Positions 29,337 to 37,750 of a stretch of DNA of 64,000 bases are shown in pieces (the first letter of the stretch is position 1; each line of letters opens with the position of its first letter). A program made the translations under genes and the position numbers. Below the pieces are notes generated by a model. The model made no database searches. It saw nothing but the letters and a program-made list of their open reading frames with translations, and had not been told where the DNA came from. The DNA is from Thermococcus sibiricus MM 739. Its GTDB lineage: Archaea > Methanobacteriota_B > Thermococci > Thermococcales > Thermococcaceae. Location of the stretch: positions 496,001 to 560,000 of the forward strand of contig NC_012883.1 in assembly GCF_000022545.1 (NCBI RefSeq), written 5' to 3'.

Positions 29337-30487
29337 TTGTCTTCCTCCTCCAAGTATTTTCTGCAAACCTCAATACTTCCCTCCAGATCATTTATCCAGA
29401 GATGAGAGTATAGTTCGAAAGCCAAATTACCAAGCTTCTCGTCTCCAAGATACTCAACGAAGAGCCTCCTAAGGTCTCCTATCTCCTTGATGTTATTTGG
29501 TGTTAAGTTTGTAGGAACATTAGTTCCAATAAAATGAATGTCGTATCGTAAGATCCTATAAGGAACAAGCTTTTCTAGTATCTCACGTATTTTCTCAATC
29601 AACTCGGCTTTCCTGATAATATCTCCTTGGACGTTTATTTTTAATATTGGCGCTTTTGTTACAGAGGTTCCTTCCCCAATAATGTCTTGGAGAAACGCTC
29701 CCAACTCATTGATAATATCTTTCTCTTGAGTGTAGGATACTTCAAATTGCGGTCGTATTGATTCTAGGTCTATTTTGTGAATTTCAGGCAGGTCCCCATC
29801 AAGGTCAACAATGTAAAACCCCTTACCTTTGTCTTTCCAAGAAGAAATTTCACTCTTTCTCATTATCTCTGTAGAACCAGAATACGCCAAGTAGCTTCTT
29901 CCAAATGATTCTACGGTTCTCGAATGTATGTGGCCGAATGCATAGTAGGAAATTTCCCGAGGTAGGTCAACCATTTCGAGCTCATAAGCTCCTTCAAAAG
30001 GCAAGAATTTCTTAATTGCTTGATGGGCAATTAGTACACTCTTGTTGTATTCCTTGGCGAGGTGATCAACTTTTGATAACTCTTCCTTCAGTAAATCAAC
30101 TCTTCTTCCTTTGAGGTTAGATATTCCAAAGAACGCGACCCCGTTAAGAACCACTTTTTGAACTTTTCCAATCCCAAGGATGGGTAAATCCAAGAGCATT
30201 TGGGGAGGCATTGCTTTTCTCCGGGGTGTGTCGTGTTCTCCGAGCACTGTTAATATCTTTATGTTGTGTTCTCTCAATTTTCGGATCCCCTCTTTTGCCA
30301 CATAGAGAGCCTTTATTGGAGGTCGGGGAGAATCAAAAAAATCGCCTGCATGGACAAAAACATCAACTCTTTCTTCAATCATTTTTTCAACGGCTTCATT
30401 GAATGCTTCGTAAATATCGTTTTCCCTCTCCTCGAGGTTGTATTGTCGGTAACCAAGATGAGTGTCGGCTATGTGTGCTATTCTCAT
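29333..30487 (-). CDS. mre11: DNA double-strand break repair nuclease Mre11
   Basis: Manganese-dependent nuclease of the Mre11-Rad50 complex. The 384-aa protein carries the calcineurin-like phosphoesterase motifs in order: HIADTHLGY, HAGDFFDS, GEHD, IAHQA and FGHIHS. The third motif is usually GNHD with Asn as a metal ligand; here it is GEHD. The C-terminal region would bind the Rad50 coiled coil. It overlaps the preceding 210-aa gene and rad50 by ATGA junctions. Confidence 0.95.
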   Translation of the reverse strand: MRIAHIADTHLGYRQYNLEERENDIYEAFNEAVEKMIEERVDVFVHAGDFFDSPRPPIKALYVAKEGIRKLREHNIKILTVLGEHDTPRRKAMPPQMLLDLPILGIGKVQKVVLNGVAFFGISNLKGRRVDLLKEELSKVDHLAKEYNKSVLIAHQAIKKFLPFEGAYELEMVDLPREISYYAFGHIHSRTVESFGRSYLAYSGSTEIMRKSEISSWKDKGKGFYIVDLDGDLPEIHKIDLESIRPQFEVSYTQEKDIINELGAFLQDIIGEGTSVTKAPILKINVQGDIIRKAELIEKIREILEKLVPYRILRYDIHFIGTNVPTNLTPNNIKEIGDLRRLFVEYLGDEKLGNLAFELYSHLWINDLEGSIEVCRKYLEEEDK

Positions 30488-31116
30488 CGGGTTCCCTCCA
30501 CTGTAAATACAATTCGTGATGCAACTTCTTTAACATCAAATCTAACACCATTTCTATGCAAGAACTCTATGATGGATTCCTTGAGTCTTGGCTGTGCAAC
30601 TATTACTCCTGAATAATATTCCTCTAAAAACTCTTTAATCGCATCAAGTGCATCTTCATATTCATCTCTTTGGAACTCCGGTACATCCAGAACTCCAAAT
30701 TCTTTTTTTGGTAATTCATCCCCTGCTTTCCTTAGATCCTCTTTTATTCTTTCCTTCACGTACTCAATGGGAACTCCAACTCGTGGAAACTCATTGAATT
30801 CTCTTAGTTTTATTATCATCTTCTGAGTTTCTATTTCAAGTTTCTCGAGTAGTTCTCTAGCCTCAAAAACATACTTCTTTAAATCTTCTGCGATATCCTC
30901 TAACTCCTTCAATTGTTGTAGTGCTTCCTTTCTGGATATTAATCCTTTCTTGTAATCTATTATTATCTGATCTTTATCCTTTTTAAACATCCTAGCTATG
31001 CCCTCTTCTGTAAGGAGGGAAGGAACAATTTCCTCTAAGCCCCTTGACGTTCTTCTGATCTGGGCATTCATTTCTTCAAGCTCAATCAGATTTTTTACAA
31101 GAGTAGGCCTTCGCAT
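30484..31116 (-). CDS. unrecognised 210-aa protein in the herA-mre11-rad50 operon
   Basis: No family recognised. The first 120 residues are helical and likely coiled-coil (MNAQIRRTSRGLEEIVPSLL, then LEDIAEDLKKYVFEARELLEKLEIE), and the last 90 are mixed, ending in RNGVRFDVKEVASRIVFTVEG, a possible beta hairpin. It is placed between herA and mre11, begins 33 bases after herA with GGAGGTGAG before its ATG, and its stop overlaps the mre11 start as ATGA. This position argues for a role with the end-resection machinery, perhaps as a bridging or loading subunit. That is inference only. Confidence 0.8.
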   Translation of the reverse strand: MRRPTLVKNLIELEEMNAQIRRTSRGLEEIVPSLLTEEGIARMFKKDKDQIIIDYKKGLISRKEALQQLKELEDIAEDLKKYVFEARELLEKLEIETQKMIIKLREFNEFPRVGVPIEYVKERIKEDLRKAGDELPKKEFGVLDVPEFQRDEYEDALDAIKEFLEEYYSGVIVAQPRLKESIIEFLHRNGVRFDVKEVASRIVFTVEGTR

Positions 31117-31149
31117 TTGGTCTCACCTCCTACTCCTTCAGGCAAAAAG

Positions 31150-32748
31150 CTACATATCTAAAATATCTCTTATCTCTTTTATTTCTTCTCTTATTATTTC
31201 ATCCTTACTTTCTTCATATTCTTTGGCTTCTTTCAAAGCTTCCGAAAGTCTTGTAACAATATCAATGTCTGCCCCACCTTCTTTGGTCTTTCTCTCTCTT
31301 ATCTTGACCATGACGGGCATCTTGGTCATCTCCCCAACAATAACCGCCTCACCTACATTCAATCCAGGTAAGTCATTAAGTAAGTCCTCGCTTACTTGCT
31401 CTGCACTAGCTCTAACTGCCTTCTGGTCTTCTGGATTGGTCATTCTCATGATTATCTGGCTGTTACACTGGCTTAGAACGTCTTGGTCAATTTTCTGAGG
31501 TCTTTGGGTGAGTAGAATTAAGAATACTCCAAATTTTCTCCCTTCTGCAGCTATTCTCTTTGCTATGCGCTTTGATAGAGTGTTCTCCTTCTTGGGGATA
31601 AACCTATGAGCTTCCTCTACTAAAACAAATACGGGATACTTGTATTTTCCATGTTCTCTCTGATAATACACCTCAGACAAAATTTTGTATGCAATGTAAT
31701 CCGCTACATGGTCACTTAACCCCGAGAGATCCATGACAGAGATGTGTTGTGGCTTAAGGAGGTTCTCTATTGGTGTGGTCACTTCTCCAAAGACTTTTAG
31801 CCCTTTGAGCTTTTCAATGTATTTTATGGCTCTTAATGAATCATTGCTATCCATAGACTCAAGTTTGTTTATTAAGTCTTCAACTGTGTATCTCCCGGGT
31901 TTTTCGTTCTTTAACTCCTTAACAGCATCTCTCACAGCTTTCTGAATATTTAACCACTCATCCCTAATGCCAGTAATTGTGAATATTTCGTCTGGAGAAA
32001 GATCTGAGAACTTAATCTCAAAAGTTTCCATGTGTCCAATATCTTCTTTCGTGTATCTTCCAGTACTCTCGCGAGTTCTGAAGACATCAACTCTTGGCAA
32101 TATTCTTTTTCCGTCTTTACTCTGTGAGATGAAAACATAGTCTGCGTGGGGATCTAGAACTATTACGGTAGCACCTTTATCGTAAAGCTCCTCAAGCAAC
32201 ACTCCTGCAGTGTAACTCTTACCAGCTCCCGTTTGTGCGAGAATTGCGAGGTGTCTTCTGAATCCACGGATCGTCAACTGGACTTTAACTCTGGGTCTAG
32301 TTATTAGATGTCCTATGAAGAGTCCTTCTTCATCGGGATATGAGTAAACTTGGGAGAGAACGTCATCTGGGGCAAGGTAAACGTCTGTTCCGGGATAAAT
32401 TGTGCGTCTTGGCATTAAGACTTTCCCACCCACTGTAAAACCAAGAACCTTAACTTGTGCGAAGTTTCGTGGTTCTATTATTTCAGCGTCTTTGAGCTTT
32501 TCTGCTACTGGATAGGGAGTGTACTCACTTAAACCTGGAGAGTATGAAGTTATTGCAACTATTTGGCCTAAGACTAGTACATCCTTCTCAGTTCCATCTA
32601 CGACTTCTTTCGAGCGGACTACTACATAGTCCCATATTTGGGGTGTTTTTGTGTCCTCTATCGCAAAATAGAATTCCGAATGCGTTGTTTCGCCTACTAC
32701 AACTCCAATTTTCTCAAACGAACCTAACTCTCCTGTAATCTCGGGCAT
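31150..32748 (-). CDS. herA: HerA bipolar DNA helicase/translocase
   Basis: FtsK/VirB4-like hexameric ATPase that drives NurA in 5' end resection. The 532-aa protein has an N-terminal HAS-barrel-like beta domain (residues 1-140), Walker A AQTGAGKSYT near residue 177, Walker B FVLVEEAHRFIP near 360, and the arginine-containing ILLTQRPQKIDQDVLSQCN typical of HerA. Its start lies inside the 3' end of nurA (35 bases of overlap), consistent with coupled expression of the two partners. Confidence 0.95.
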   Translation of the reverse strand: MPEITGELGSFEKIGVVVGETTHSEFYFAIEDTKTPQIWDYVVVRSKEVVDGTEKDVLVLGQIVAITSYSPGLSEYTPYPVAEKLKDAEIIEPRNFAQVKVLGFTVGGKVLMPRRTIYPGTDVYLAPDDVLSQVYSYPDEEGLFIGHLITRPRVKVQLTIRGFRRHLAILAQTGAGKSYTAGVLLEELYDKGATVIVLDPHADYVFISQSKDGKRILPRVDVFRTRESTGRYTKEDIGHMETFEIKFSDLSPDEIFTITGIRDEWLNIQKAVRDAVKELKNEKPGRYTVEDLINKLESMDSNDSLRAIKYIEKLKGLKVFGEVTTPIENLLKPQHISVMDLSGLSDHVADYIAYKILSEVYYQREHGKYKYPVFVLVEEAHRFIPKKENTLSKRIAKRIAAEGRKFGVFLILLTQRPQKIDQDVLSQCNSQIIMRMTNPEDQKAVRASAEQVSEDLLNDLPGLNVGEAVIVGEMTKMPVMVKIRERKTKEGGADIDIVTRLSEALKEAKEYEESKDEIIREEIKEIRDILDM

Positions 32749-34030
32749 TTAGGTTAACCCCCACAAGCTCTTTGAATTTAGAAAGGTACATTTCATCAAA
32801 CTCCCTTCTGTGGAATTTTACCTCTCTGTCTACTTTCCATAGCCAGATATTATGGTAGTCCAGTCCTCCATATCCCGTGGCCACAATACTCAGCACTTCG
32901 GAAATGTCCTCGTCTATTGGTTCGGGCCATCCAACATCTTGGAACTTCGTTGACGATCCTATGCAAAACGCTGGCACGTCTATTCTGAGAGGGGAGTCTC
33001 TTTTATCTGGTAGGACGTGGAACGAGACTATTGCAGGGAGTTCTTTGAGGCGGTTTAGAACGACTTTTGCGTACTTCAAGAAGTCTTCATTATTTGAGAG
33101 GATAGGAAACTGAGTTTTCAGATAACCGATGGGGTCCATTTCTATCTGTTTTATTCTCCTAACCCACCTCGAAGATGGGCCGAGAAGTAGAGGGACTGTG
33201 TACCCCGGTTCAGTTATGGAGGCCTCGATTAGTTGATAATCCGGTCTAGGAGTCGTCAATTCCTTCAAAATTTCTTCTAATAAGCCAATATTAGAATACT
33301 TCAACTTTAATTGTTTCACATACTCAAAAGCTTCCCGTTTTCTATCCAGTGATGTTGAGATTAGTTTCTTCGCTTCTTCGTCAGAAACCTCACCCCGCAC
33401 TTCTGGTAGGGTTATTATTTGTTTTATCAAAAAGTCGCGGAAGAACTTACTTCCACTTTCCTTACTGATTCCAATTACTAGAACATTGTTTTCTTTAGCC
33501 AGCTTGAAAAGCTTCATAACTTCTTGGTAATACTTAATGAAAAATTCTCTGTCATTACTTAGAGGACTTTCTATTATTAGGTGGGAGATTCTCCCGTACA
33601 GAGACCCATCGATAAGGACGACTCCATTAAATCCATCGGATATTGCTTTTCTTGCAAGTTTAATTTCAAGGTATTCCATCTTTCTCTGTATGATACTTGT
33701 TACTTCATGAGCAGAACCTTCAGTGTAATCAAAATCTGCTTCCAGTTCCCGATGTTCGTTTTTCCCATTTAGTCCCAATGCTCTGACCACATAAAAGAGT
33801 CCGCCGTTTTTTAGACGCTCCATTTGGTAACTGCTGTCTATTGCCAGAACATTGAAGTCATTAGGCTTTCTTTCATAAGTTTTAATAGAAACGGGGATCC
33901 ACCACTTTTTATTTTTAATTTCTTGTTTAATCAATGATCCAATGCCGGCGGGTGGTTTGTGATATCGATTTATCCAAATATCTCGTTTCTCACTGATTTT
34001 CTTAGAGAACATATCATAAAATCGTGGCAT
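32714..34030 (-). CDS. nurA: NurA 5'-3' nuclease
   Basis: Nuclease partner of HerA in DNA end resection. The 438-aa protein contains the first metal-binding Asp in VLAIDSSYQME near residue 60, a second conserved acidic site in GVVLIDGSLYGR near 140, and VSFHVLPDKRDSPLRIDVPAF near 350, which fit the RNase H-like NurA domain. It is the first gene of the operon nurA-herA-210 aa-mre11-rad50. About 80 bases separate it from the oppositely placed neighbour unit, also on the minus strand. Confidence 0.92.
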   Translation of the reverse strand: MPRFYDMFSKKISEKRDIWINRYHKPPAGIGSLIKQEIKNKKWWIPVSIKTYERKPNDFNVLAIDSSYQMERLKNGGLFYVVRALGLNGKNEHRELEADFDYTEGSAHEVTSIIQRKMEYLEIKLARKAISDGFNGVVLIDGSLYGRISHLIIESPLSNDREFFIKYYQEVMKLFKLAKENNVLVIGISKESGSKFFRDFLIKQIITLPEVRGEVSDEEAKKLISTSLDRKREAFEYVKQLKLKYSNIGLLEEILKELTTPRPDYQLIEASITEPGYTVPLLLGPSSRWVRRIKQIEMDPIGYLKTQFPILSNNEDFLKYAKVVLNRLKELPAIVSFHVLPDKRDSPLRIDVPAFCIGSSTKFQDVGWPEPIDEDISEVLSIVATGYGGLDYHNIWLWKVDREVKFHRREFDEMYLSKFKELVGVNLNARDYRRVRFV

Positions 34031-34108
34031 AAGACATCAGAAGTTTTATCGCGGAAGTCATTAATAAATATTTCTTTTGACAAAGGATAAAAGTATGGAT
34101 TCCCCCAA

Positions 34109-34372
34109 CTAATTTAGCAAGCCCTCAATCAGATTGTAGTCCTCTTCTGGGATTTCTCTCATTGCTTTGCCCATCAAGTGGCCGCTCCACTTCTTCTTGT
34201 TCGTTATGAATTTTAATTTTGGAATTAATGGTTTGAAGTCAACTTCTCCAAGCTCGATAGCGAGTTTTGCATGCTTTAATCCGAGTTTTAGATCTCCTCC
34301 ACCTCCACCACCAAAGAAAGCCCCACCAAGAACAGCAACTTCAGCAAGTTTTTCATCAACCTTTATTTTCAT
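34109..34372 (-). pseudogene. truncated DUF917-like protein
   Basis: An 87-aa frame whose first half, [19 protein letters not shown], resembles the glycine-rich N-terminus of DUF917 proteins, which are usually about 350 aa and sit beside hydantoin-utilisation genes. The rest is unlike that family as I know it, so most of the gene has probably been deleted, though a short separate protein is possible. The start overlaps the racemase stop as ATGA. Confidence 0.45.
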
Positions 34373-35043
34373 CTGACGTCACCCCATACGTCTAATCTTC
34401 TGAGAGCATGAAGAGTCACAGCCCCCGCCGCAATTACCGGGTCAATAACTGGGATGCCAACTTCTTTTTCGAGAATAGGAGCAATCATGATTGTGGACAT
34501 CCCAGTACAGCCCAAAACTATTGCCTCGACTCCTTTTTCTTTTAATCTCCTTGCAGCGTTTATTGCTTCTTTTCGTCCCCAATCTGTCATCAAATCAAGA
34601 GTATTTGAGACTCCCTCCGGATGATCCTCGGCAATCAACTTGTCGCCAAGAACTTCTTTTATTACCCTTGGAGTTTCCTCAGTTAAATTAAGAACACCAA
34701 TTTTCCTAGCATATGCTAAGGCCAGTGCAGAAGCAGAGGATCCAGCTCCAATCACTGGAACCGAAACTAATTTCCTAGCTTCTTCAACAGCAGGGTCTGC
34801 CGCACAGCTTATGATTATAGCATCAACCCCTTCGTTTTCAAATTCTTTTGCCAAGCGCAAAATTTTTGGTTTTGCTTCTTCCTCGGTTTTTTCATCATAT
34901 ATGCCCTTTGGCTGGTCTTCGATGCATCTGCTAATTACTTTCAGTTCTGGAAATGCCTTCTCGATTAATTTTCCATGGAGATTTAGGAGTTCTTCATCCT
35001 GGATTGTCAATACTCTTATTAGTCCAACTGTGTATTTCTTCAT
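34369..35043 (-). CDS. Asp/Glu/hydantoin racemase family protein
   Basis: A 224-aa two-cysteine racemase. The first catalytic Cys is in [16 protein letters not shown] near residue 80 and the second in [12 protein letters not shown] near residue 180, with the phosphate-binding-like loop [14 protein letters not shown] between. The [16 protein letters not shown] segment is typical of hydantoin racemases. It is followed by a truncated DUF917 gene and preceded by a divergent Lrp-type regulator, which may control it. The substrate is not certain. Confidence 0.82.
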   Translation of the reverse strand: MKKYTVGLIRVLTIQDEELLNLHGKLIEKAFPELKVISRCIEDQPKGIYDEKTEEEAKPKILRLAKEFENEGVDAIIISCAADPAVEEARKLVSVPVIGAGSSASALALAYARKIGVLNLTEETPRVIKEVLGDKLIAEDHPEGVSNTLDLMTDWGRKEAINAARRLKEKGVEAIVLGCTGMSTIMIAPILEKEVGIPVIDPVIAAGAVTLHALRRLDVWGDVR

Positions 35044-35210
35044 TCATGACACCCAAAAAGTTGAGATAAGTAGCAGTATATATCCATTGTTAAACCAAAA
35101 TTGTAGTGATACACTGGTTACTTTGGATTGTGCTTAGGAAATATTTATGGTCTAATGAACTAAAAATTTATTAAGCTGTTTTCATGATAAACAAAAATTG
35201 AGGGGACAAA

Positions 35211-35634
35211 ATGAAGAGAAGATTATCAAAAAAAAGATTGGCAAATTATAAGGCTTTTGAAAGAGAATGCTCGAATGAGTGACGCAGAGATTGGGAGAAG
35301 AATCGGGCTTTCAAAATCAGCCGTTAGATGGAGAAGAATAAACTTGCAAAAAAGAGGATGTCTCTTTATATCTGCCTATTTAAGGTTTGATAAACTTGGC
35401 TACAATTATGCGTTCGTACTTATTAAGCTAAAACCTGAAATTCCAAAGGAACAGATCATTCAATTTAAGAAGAAGCTCATGGAACATGAGCATACATTTG
35501 AAGTATACGAAATATGGGGAGATTACGACATCCTAGTAGGAACGTTTGGGGAAGATATCTCAGATCTTAGAAAAAGCGTTGTAGAGATAATACAAGGGGA
35601 AAATTGCATAATTATAAAGTACTATTTGATGTGA
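35211..35634 (+). pseudogene. Lrp/AsnC family regulator, frameshifted in an A8 run
   Basis: A normal Lrp start (MKRRLSKK at the ATG at 35211, after GAGGGGAC) runs into eight A (35228-35235). With seven A it would read on as DWQIIRLLKENARMSDAEIG, the family's N-terminal helix, and join the frame that is open to 35634. That frame holds the helix-turn-helix (ARMSDAEIGRRIGLSKSAVRWR) and the RAM ligand-binding domain (YEIWGDYDILVGTFG). About 140 aa in total. It is divergent from the hydantoin racemase gene. Either sequencing error, real decay or slippage on the A run. Confidence 0.75.
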
Positions 35635-35891
35635 AAACCTTGAAAGGTCTCGAGGTATCTTTCAAGGACGCACTAACTGATTTTTGAAATGAAAACGAAA
35701 AATTGGTTTCGAATGCCCCTTTATCTGGAATTTTTGACACTTCTTTTTCGAAGAATCTACAGAATAGAACCCAAAGGGTTGAGGAGAGGCATCTTTTCGG
35801 TAACATACAGCCGATCACATGAACGAAGATAATGGCAAAGCTTTTTATTTTAATACCATCAACTCTGCCCTAGGCTGGAGGTGAGAGAAAA

Positions 35892-36218
35892 ATGAAATTC
35901 TGTCCAAAATGCGGGAATATAATGCTTCCAGATAAGAAAAGGGGAGTTTTTGTATGCAGAAAATGTGGCTACGAGGAGCCTCTTGACCTAGAAACCGCAA
36001 GCAAGTATAAAATAACTCAAAAAATTAAACACGATAGAGAAGATATCCCGGTTATTGAACAGGATGTAGCTACACTTCCAAAAGTAAAAATAACCTGTCC
36101 AAAGTGCGGTAACGATGAGGCATACTGGTGGGAATTGCAAACAAGGGCTGGAGATGAACCATCAACCATCTTTTACAGATGCACAAAGTGCGGGTACACA
36201 TGGAGAGGTTATGAATAA
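35892..36218 (+). CDS. transcription factor S (TFIIS-like RNA polymerase cleavage factor)
   Basis: Induces RNA polymerase to cleave backtracked transcripts. The 108-aa protein has an N-terminal zinc ribbon (CPKCG...CRKCG), a basic linker, and a C-terminal ribbon (CPKCGNDEAYWW...CTKCG) with the acidic hairpin QTRAGDEPSTIFYRC, where Asp-Glu reaches the active site. GGAGGTGAG precedes the ATG. It heads a cluster with the small ORF and PCNA. Confidence 0.95.
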   Translation: MKFCPKCGNIMLPDKKRGVFVCRKCGYEEPLDLETASKYKITQKIKHDREDIPVIEQDVATLPKVKITCPKCGNDEAYWWELQTRAGDEPSTIFYRCTKCGYTWRGYE

Positions 36219-36229
36219 TGGTGGAATTT

Positions 36230-36400
36230 ATGAGTGAATTTGAGCTAGAAGTGCTTAAACGCCTTGCAGAAAAAGCTTTAAAGGAATTAGACGAAGCTTA
36301 TAAGAGGGCACCTGATGTGGATAATGGAAAAACTTATTTATTGAGAGGTAAAGAAAGAGTTAGATTAATAGCTAAAATTCTCAATAATATGGAGGGGTGA
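36230..36400 (+). CDS. small helical protein, 56 aa, between TFS and PCNA
   Basis: No family recognised. A charged two-helix protein (SEFELEVLKRLAEKALKELD, then TYLLRGKERVRLIAKILN). The GGTGG at 36220 places the start at 36230; an alternative ATG at 36218 overlaps the TFS stop. It ends 2 bases before the PCNA start, so it is co-transcribed and possibly coupled. A role with PCNA or RNA polymerase is only suggested by position. Confidence 0.65.
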   Translation: MSEFELEVLKRLAEKALKELDEAYKRAPDVDNGKTYLLRGKERVRLIAKILNNMEG

Positions 36401-36402
36401 AG

Positions 36403-37152
36403 ATGCCATTTGAGATAGTTTTTGATGGGGCAAAAGAATTTGCGGACTTGATAGACACAGCAAGCAATTTAATTGATGAAGCTGCGTTCAAAATCGCTGA
36501 AGAAGGTATGTCAATGAGGGCAATGGACCCTAGTAGGGTGGTTTTACTTGACCTCAATCTTCCCGCTAGCATTTTTAGTAAATATGATATTGATGGGGAG
36601 GAAACGGTAGGAGTTAACATGGATCACTTCAAAAAGGTTCTTAAAAGAGGAAAGGGTAAGGATATCCTTGTTTTGAGGAAAGGTGAGGAGAACTTTCTTG
36701 AGATCACTCTAGAAGGCACTGCAAAAAGAACTTTCAGACTCCCATTGATTGAAGTCGAAGAGCTTGAACTCGATCTTCCAGAGCTTCCATTCACAGTGAG
36801 AGCAGTTATACTTGGAGAAGTTCTGAAAGAAGCTGTAAAAGATGCTTCTCTTGTTAGTGACAGCATAAAGTTCATTGCGAAGGAAAATGAGTTCATTATG
36901 AAAGCTGAAGGGGAAACCCAAGAAGTTGAGATTAAACTCACTCTTGAAGATGAGGGGTTACTTGATTTGAATGTTGAAGAAGAAACCAAGAGTGCATATG
37001 GTGTCAGTTACCTGGCTGATATGGCCAAGGGAATTGGAAAAGCGGATGAGGTTGTACTCAGGTTTGGAAATGAAATGCCCCTTCAAATGGATTATCCAAT
37101 AAGGGATGAAGGAAGACTCACATTCTTGTTGGCTCCTCGTGTTGAGGAGTGA
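36403..37152 (+). CDS. pcn: DNA polymerase sliding clamp PCNA
   Basis: Ring-shaped processivity clamp. The 249-aa protein begins MPFEIVFDGAKEFADLID and includes MRAMDPSRVVLLDL, the interdomain connector near residue 118-130 (LIEVEELELDLPEL), and the C-terminal LTFLLAPRVEE, all typical of Thermococcales PCNA. The GGAGGGGTGA site precedes the ATG at 36403. Clients in this window include endonuclease Q, which carries a matching PIP box. Confidence 0.97.
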   Translation: MPFEIVFDGAKEFADLIDTASNLIDEAAFKIAEEGMSMRAMDPSRVVLLDLNLPASIFSKYDIDGEETVGVNMDHFKKVLKRGKGKDILVLRKGEENFLEITLEGTAKRTFRLPLIEVEELELDLPELPFTVRAVILGEVLKEAVKDASLVSDSIKFIAKENEFIMKAEGETQEVEIKLTLEDEGLLDLNVEEETKSAYGVSYLADMAKGIGKADEVVLRFGNEMPLQMDYPIRDEGRLTFLLAPRVEE

Positions 37153-37180
37153 TTTTTTAACATCTTTTTAGGTGGTCAGC

Positions 37181-37741
37181 TTGGATCTAGCGAAACTTAG
37201 AGAACTTCTAGAAATGGAACTATCTTCAAATGAATTAACGGACTTAGATGAGGAATTCTACGAGGAATTTGATAGCCTAATGAAAGCTTTAAAGATTAAG
37301 GCAGAGTCCTCTAAAGAAAGAGGGGAGGAGATTGAGCAGCAGTTGTACCTTTCAGAATTAGGCATTGCAGAAAAATTGGCTAGGGAAATCATTAGGGCCA
37401 GACTTCATAAAATAGTTGACATGGCCGTAGAAGGTCGTCCATTCAATCTTGTTGGGGATGAAAAGAAAATCTTTTCCATCATAGCAACGTTTATTCACAG
37501 AGAGGAAATACCTGTACTTGAGGAAGAGATTCAAGTGAAAGAAACGGAGGAAGTCGTTTTTAAGACCGATAAAAGAATCTTTACCGCTTATCTAATGCTT
37601 CAAGATATTCCAAAAATTTTGGATGAGCACCTGAGAGAATACGGTCCATTTAAGGCCGGTGACCTTGCAACCCTTCCCAGGACATTAGGGCATATCCTGA
37701 CTCAGAGAGAAGCAGCTAGGCGAGTATCAATATCTTATTAG
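37181..37741 (+). CDS. GINS complex subunit GINS15 (Gins51)
   Basis: Subunit of the archaeal GINS complex that works with MCM and GAN/RecJ-like nuclease in replication. The protein (186-189 aa) is helical in the first two-thirds and ends in a small beta domain with YGPFKAGDLATLPRTLGHIL, the A-then-B domain order of the Gins15/51 type rather than Gins23. Its location right after PCNA is the known arrangement in Thermococcales. GGTGG suggests a TTG start at 37181; the GTG at 37172 is the alternative. Confidence 0.85.
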   Translation: MDLAKLRELLEMELSSNELTDLDEEFYEEFDSLMKALKIKAESSKERGEEIEQQLYLSELGIAEKLAREIIRARLHKIVDMAVEGRPFNLVGDEKKIFSIIATFIHREEIPVLEEEIQVKETEEVVFKTDKRIFTAYLMLQDIPKILDEHLREYGPFKAGDLATLPRTLGHILTQREAARRVSISY

Positions 37742-37750
37742 GTGGTTAGT

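Noticed and set aside
30211-30616. Frames on the plus strand across mre11
   Set aside because: Antisense to a clearly conserved gene, without start signals.
35612-35818. 68-codon minus-strand frame downstream of the Lrp gene
   Set aside because: No ribosome binding site, no promoter and low-complexity composition. The 257-base gap holds nothing else I can support, though the repeated feel of the sequence could be checked against other Thermococcales genomes.
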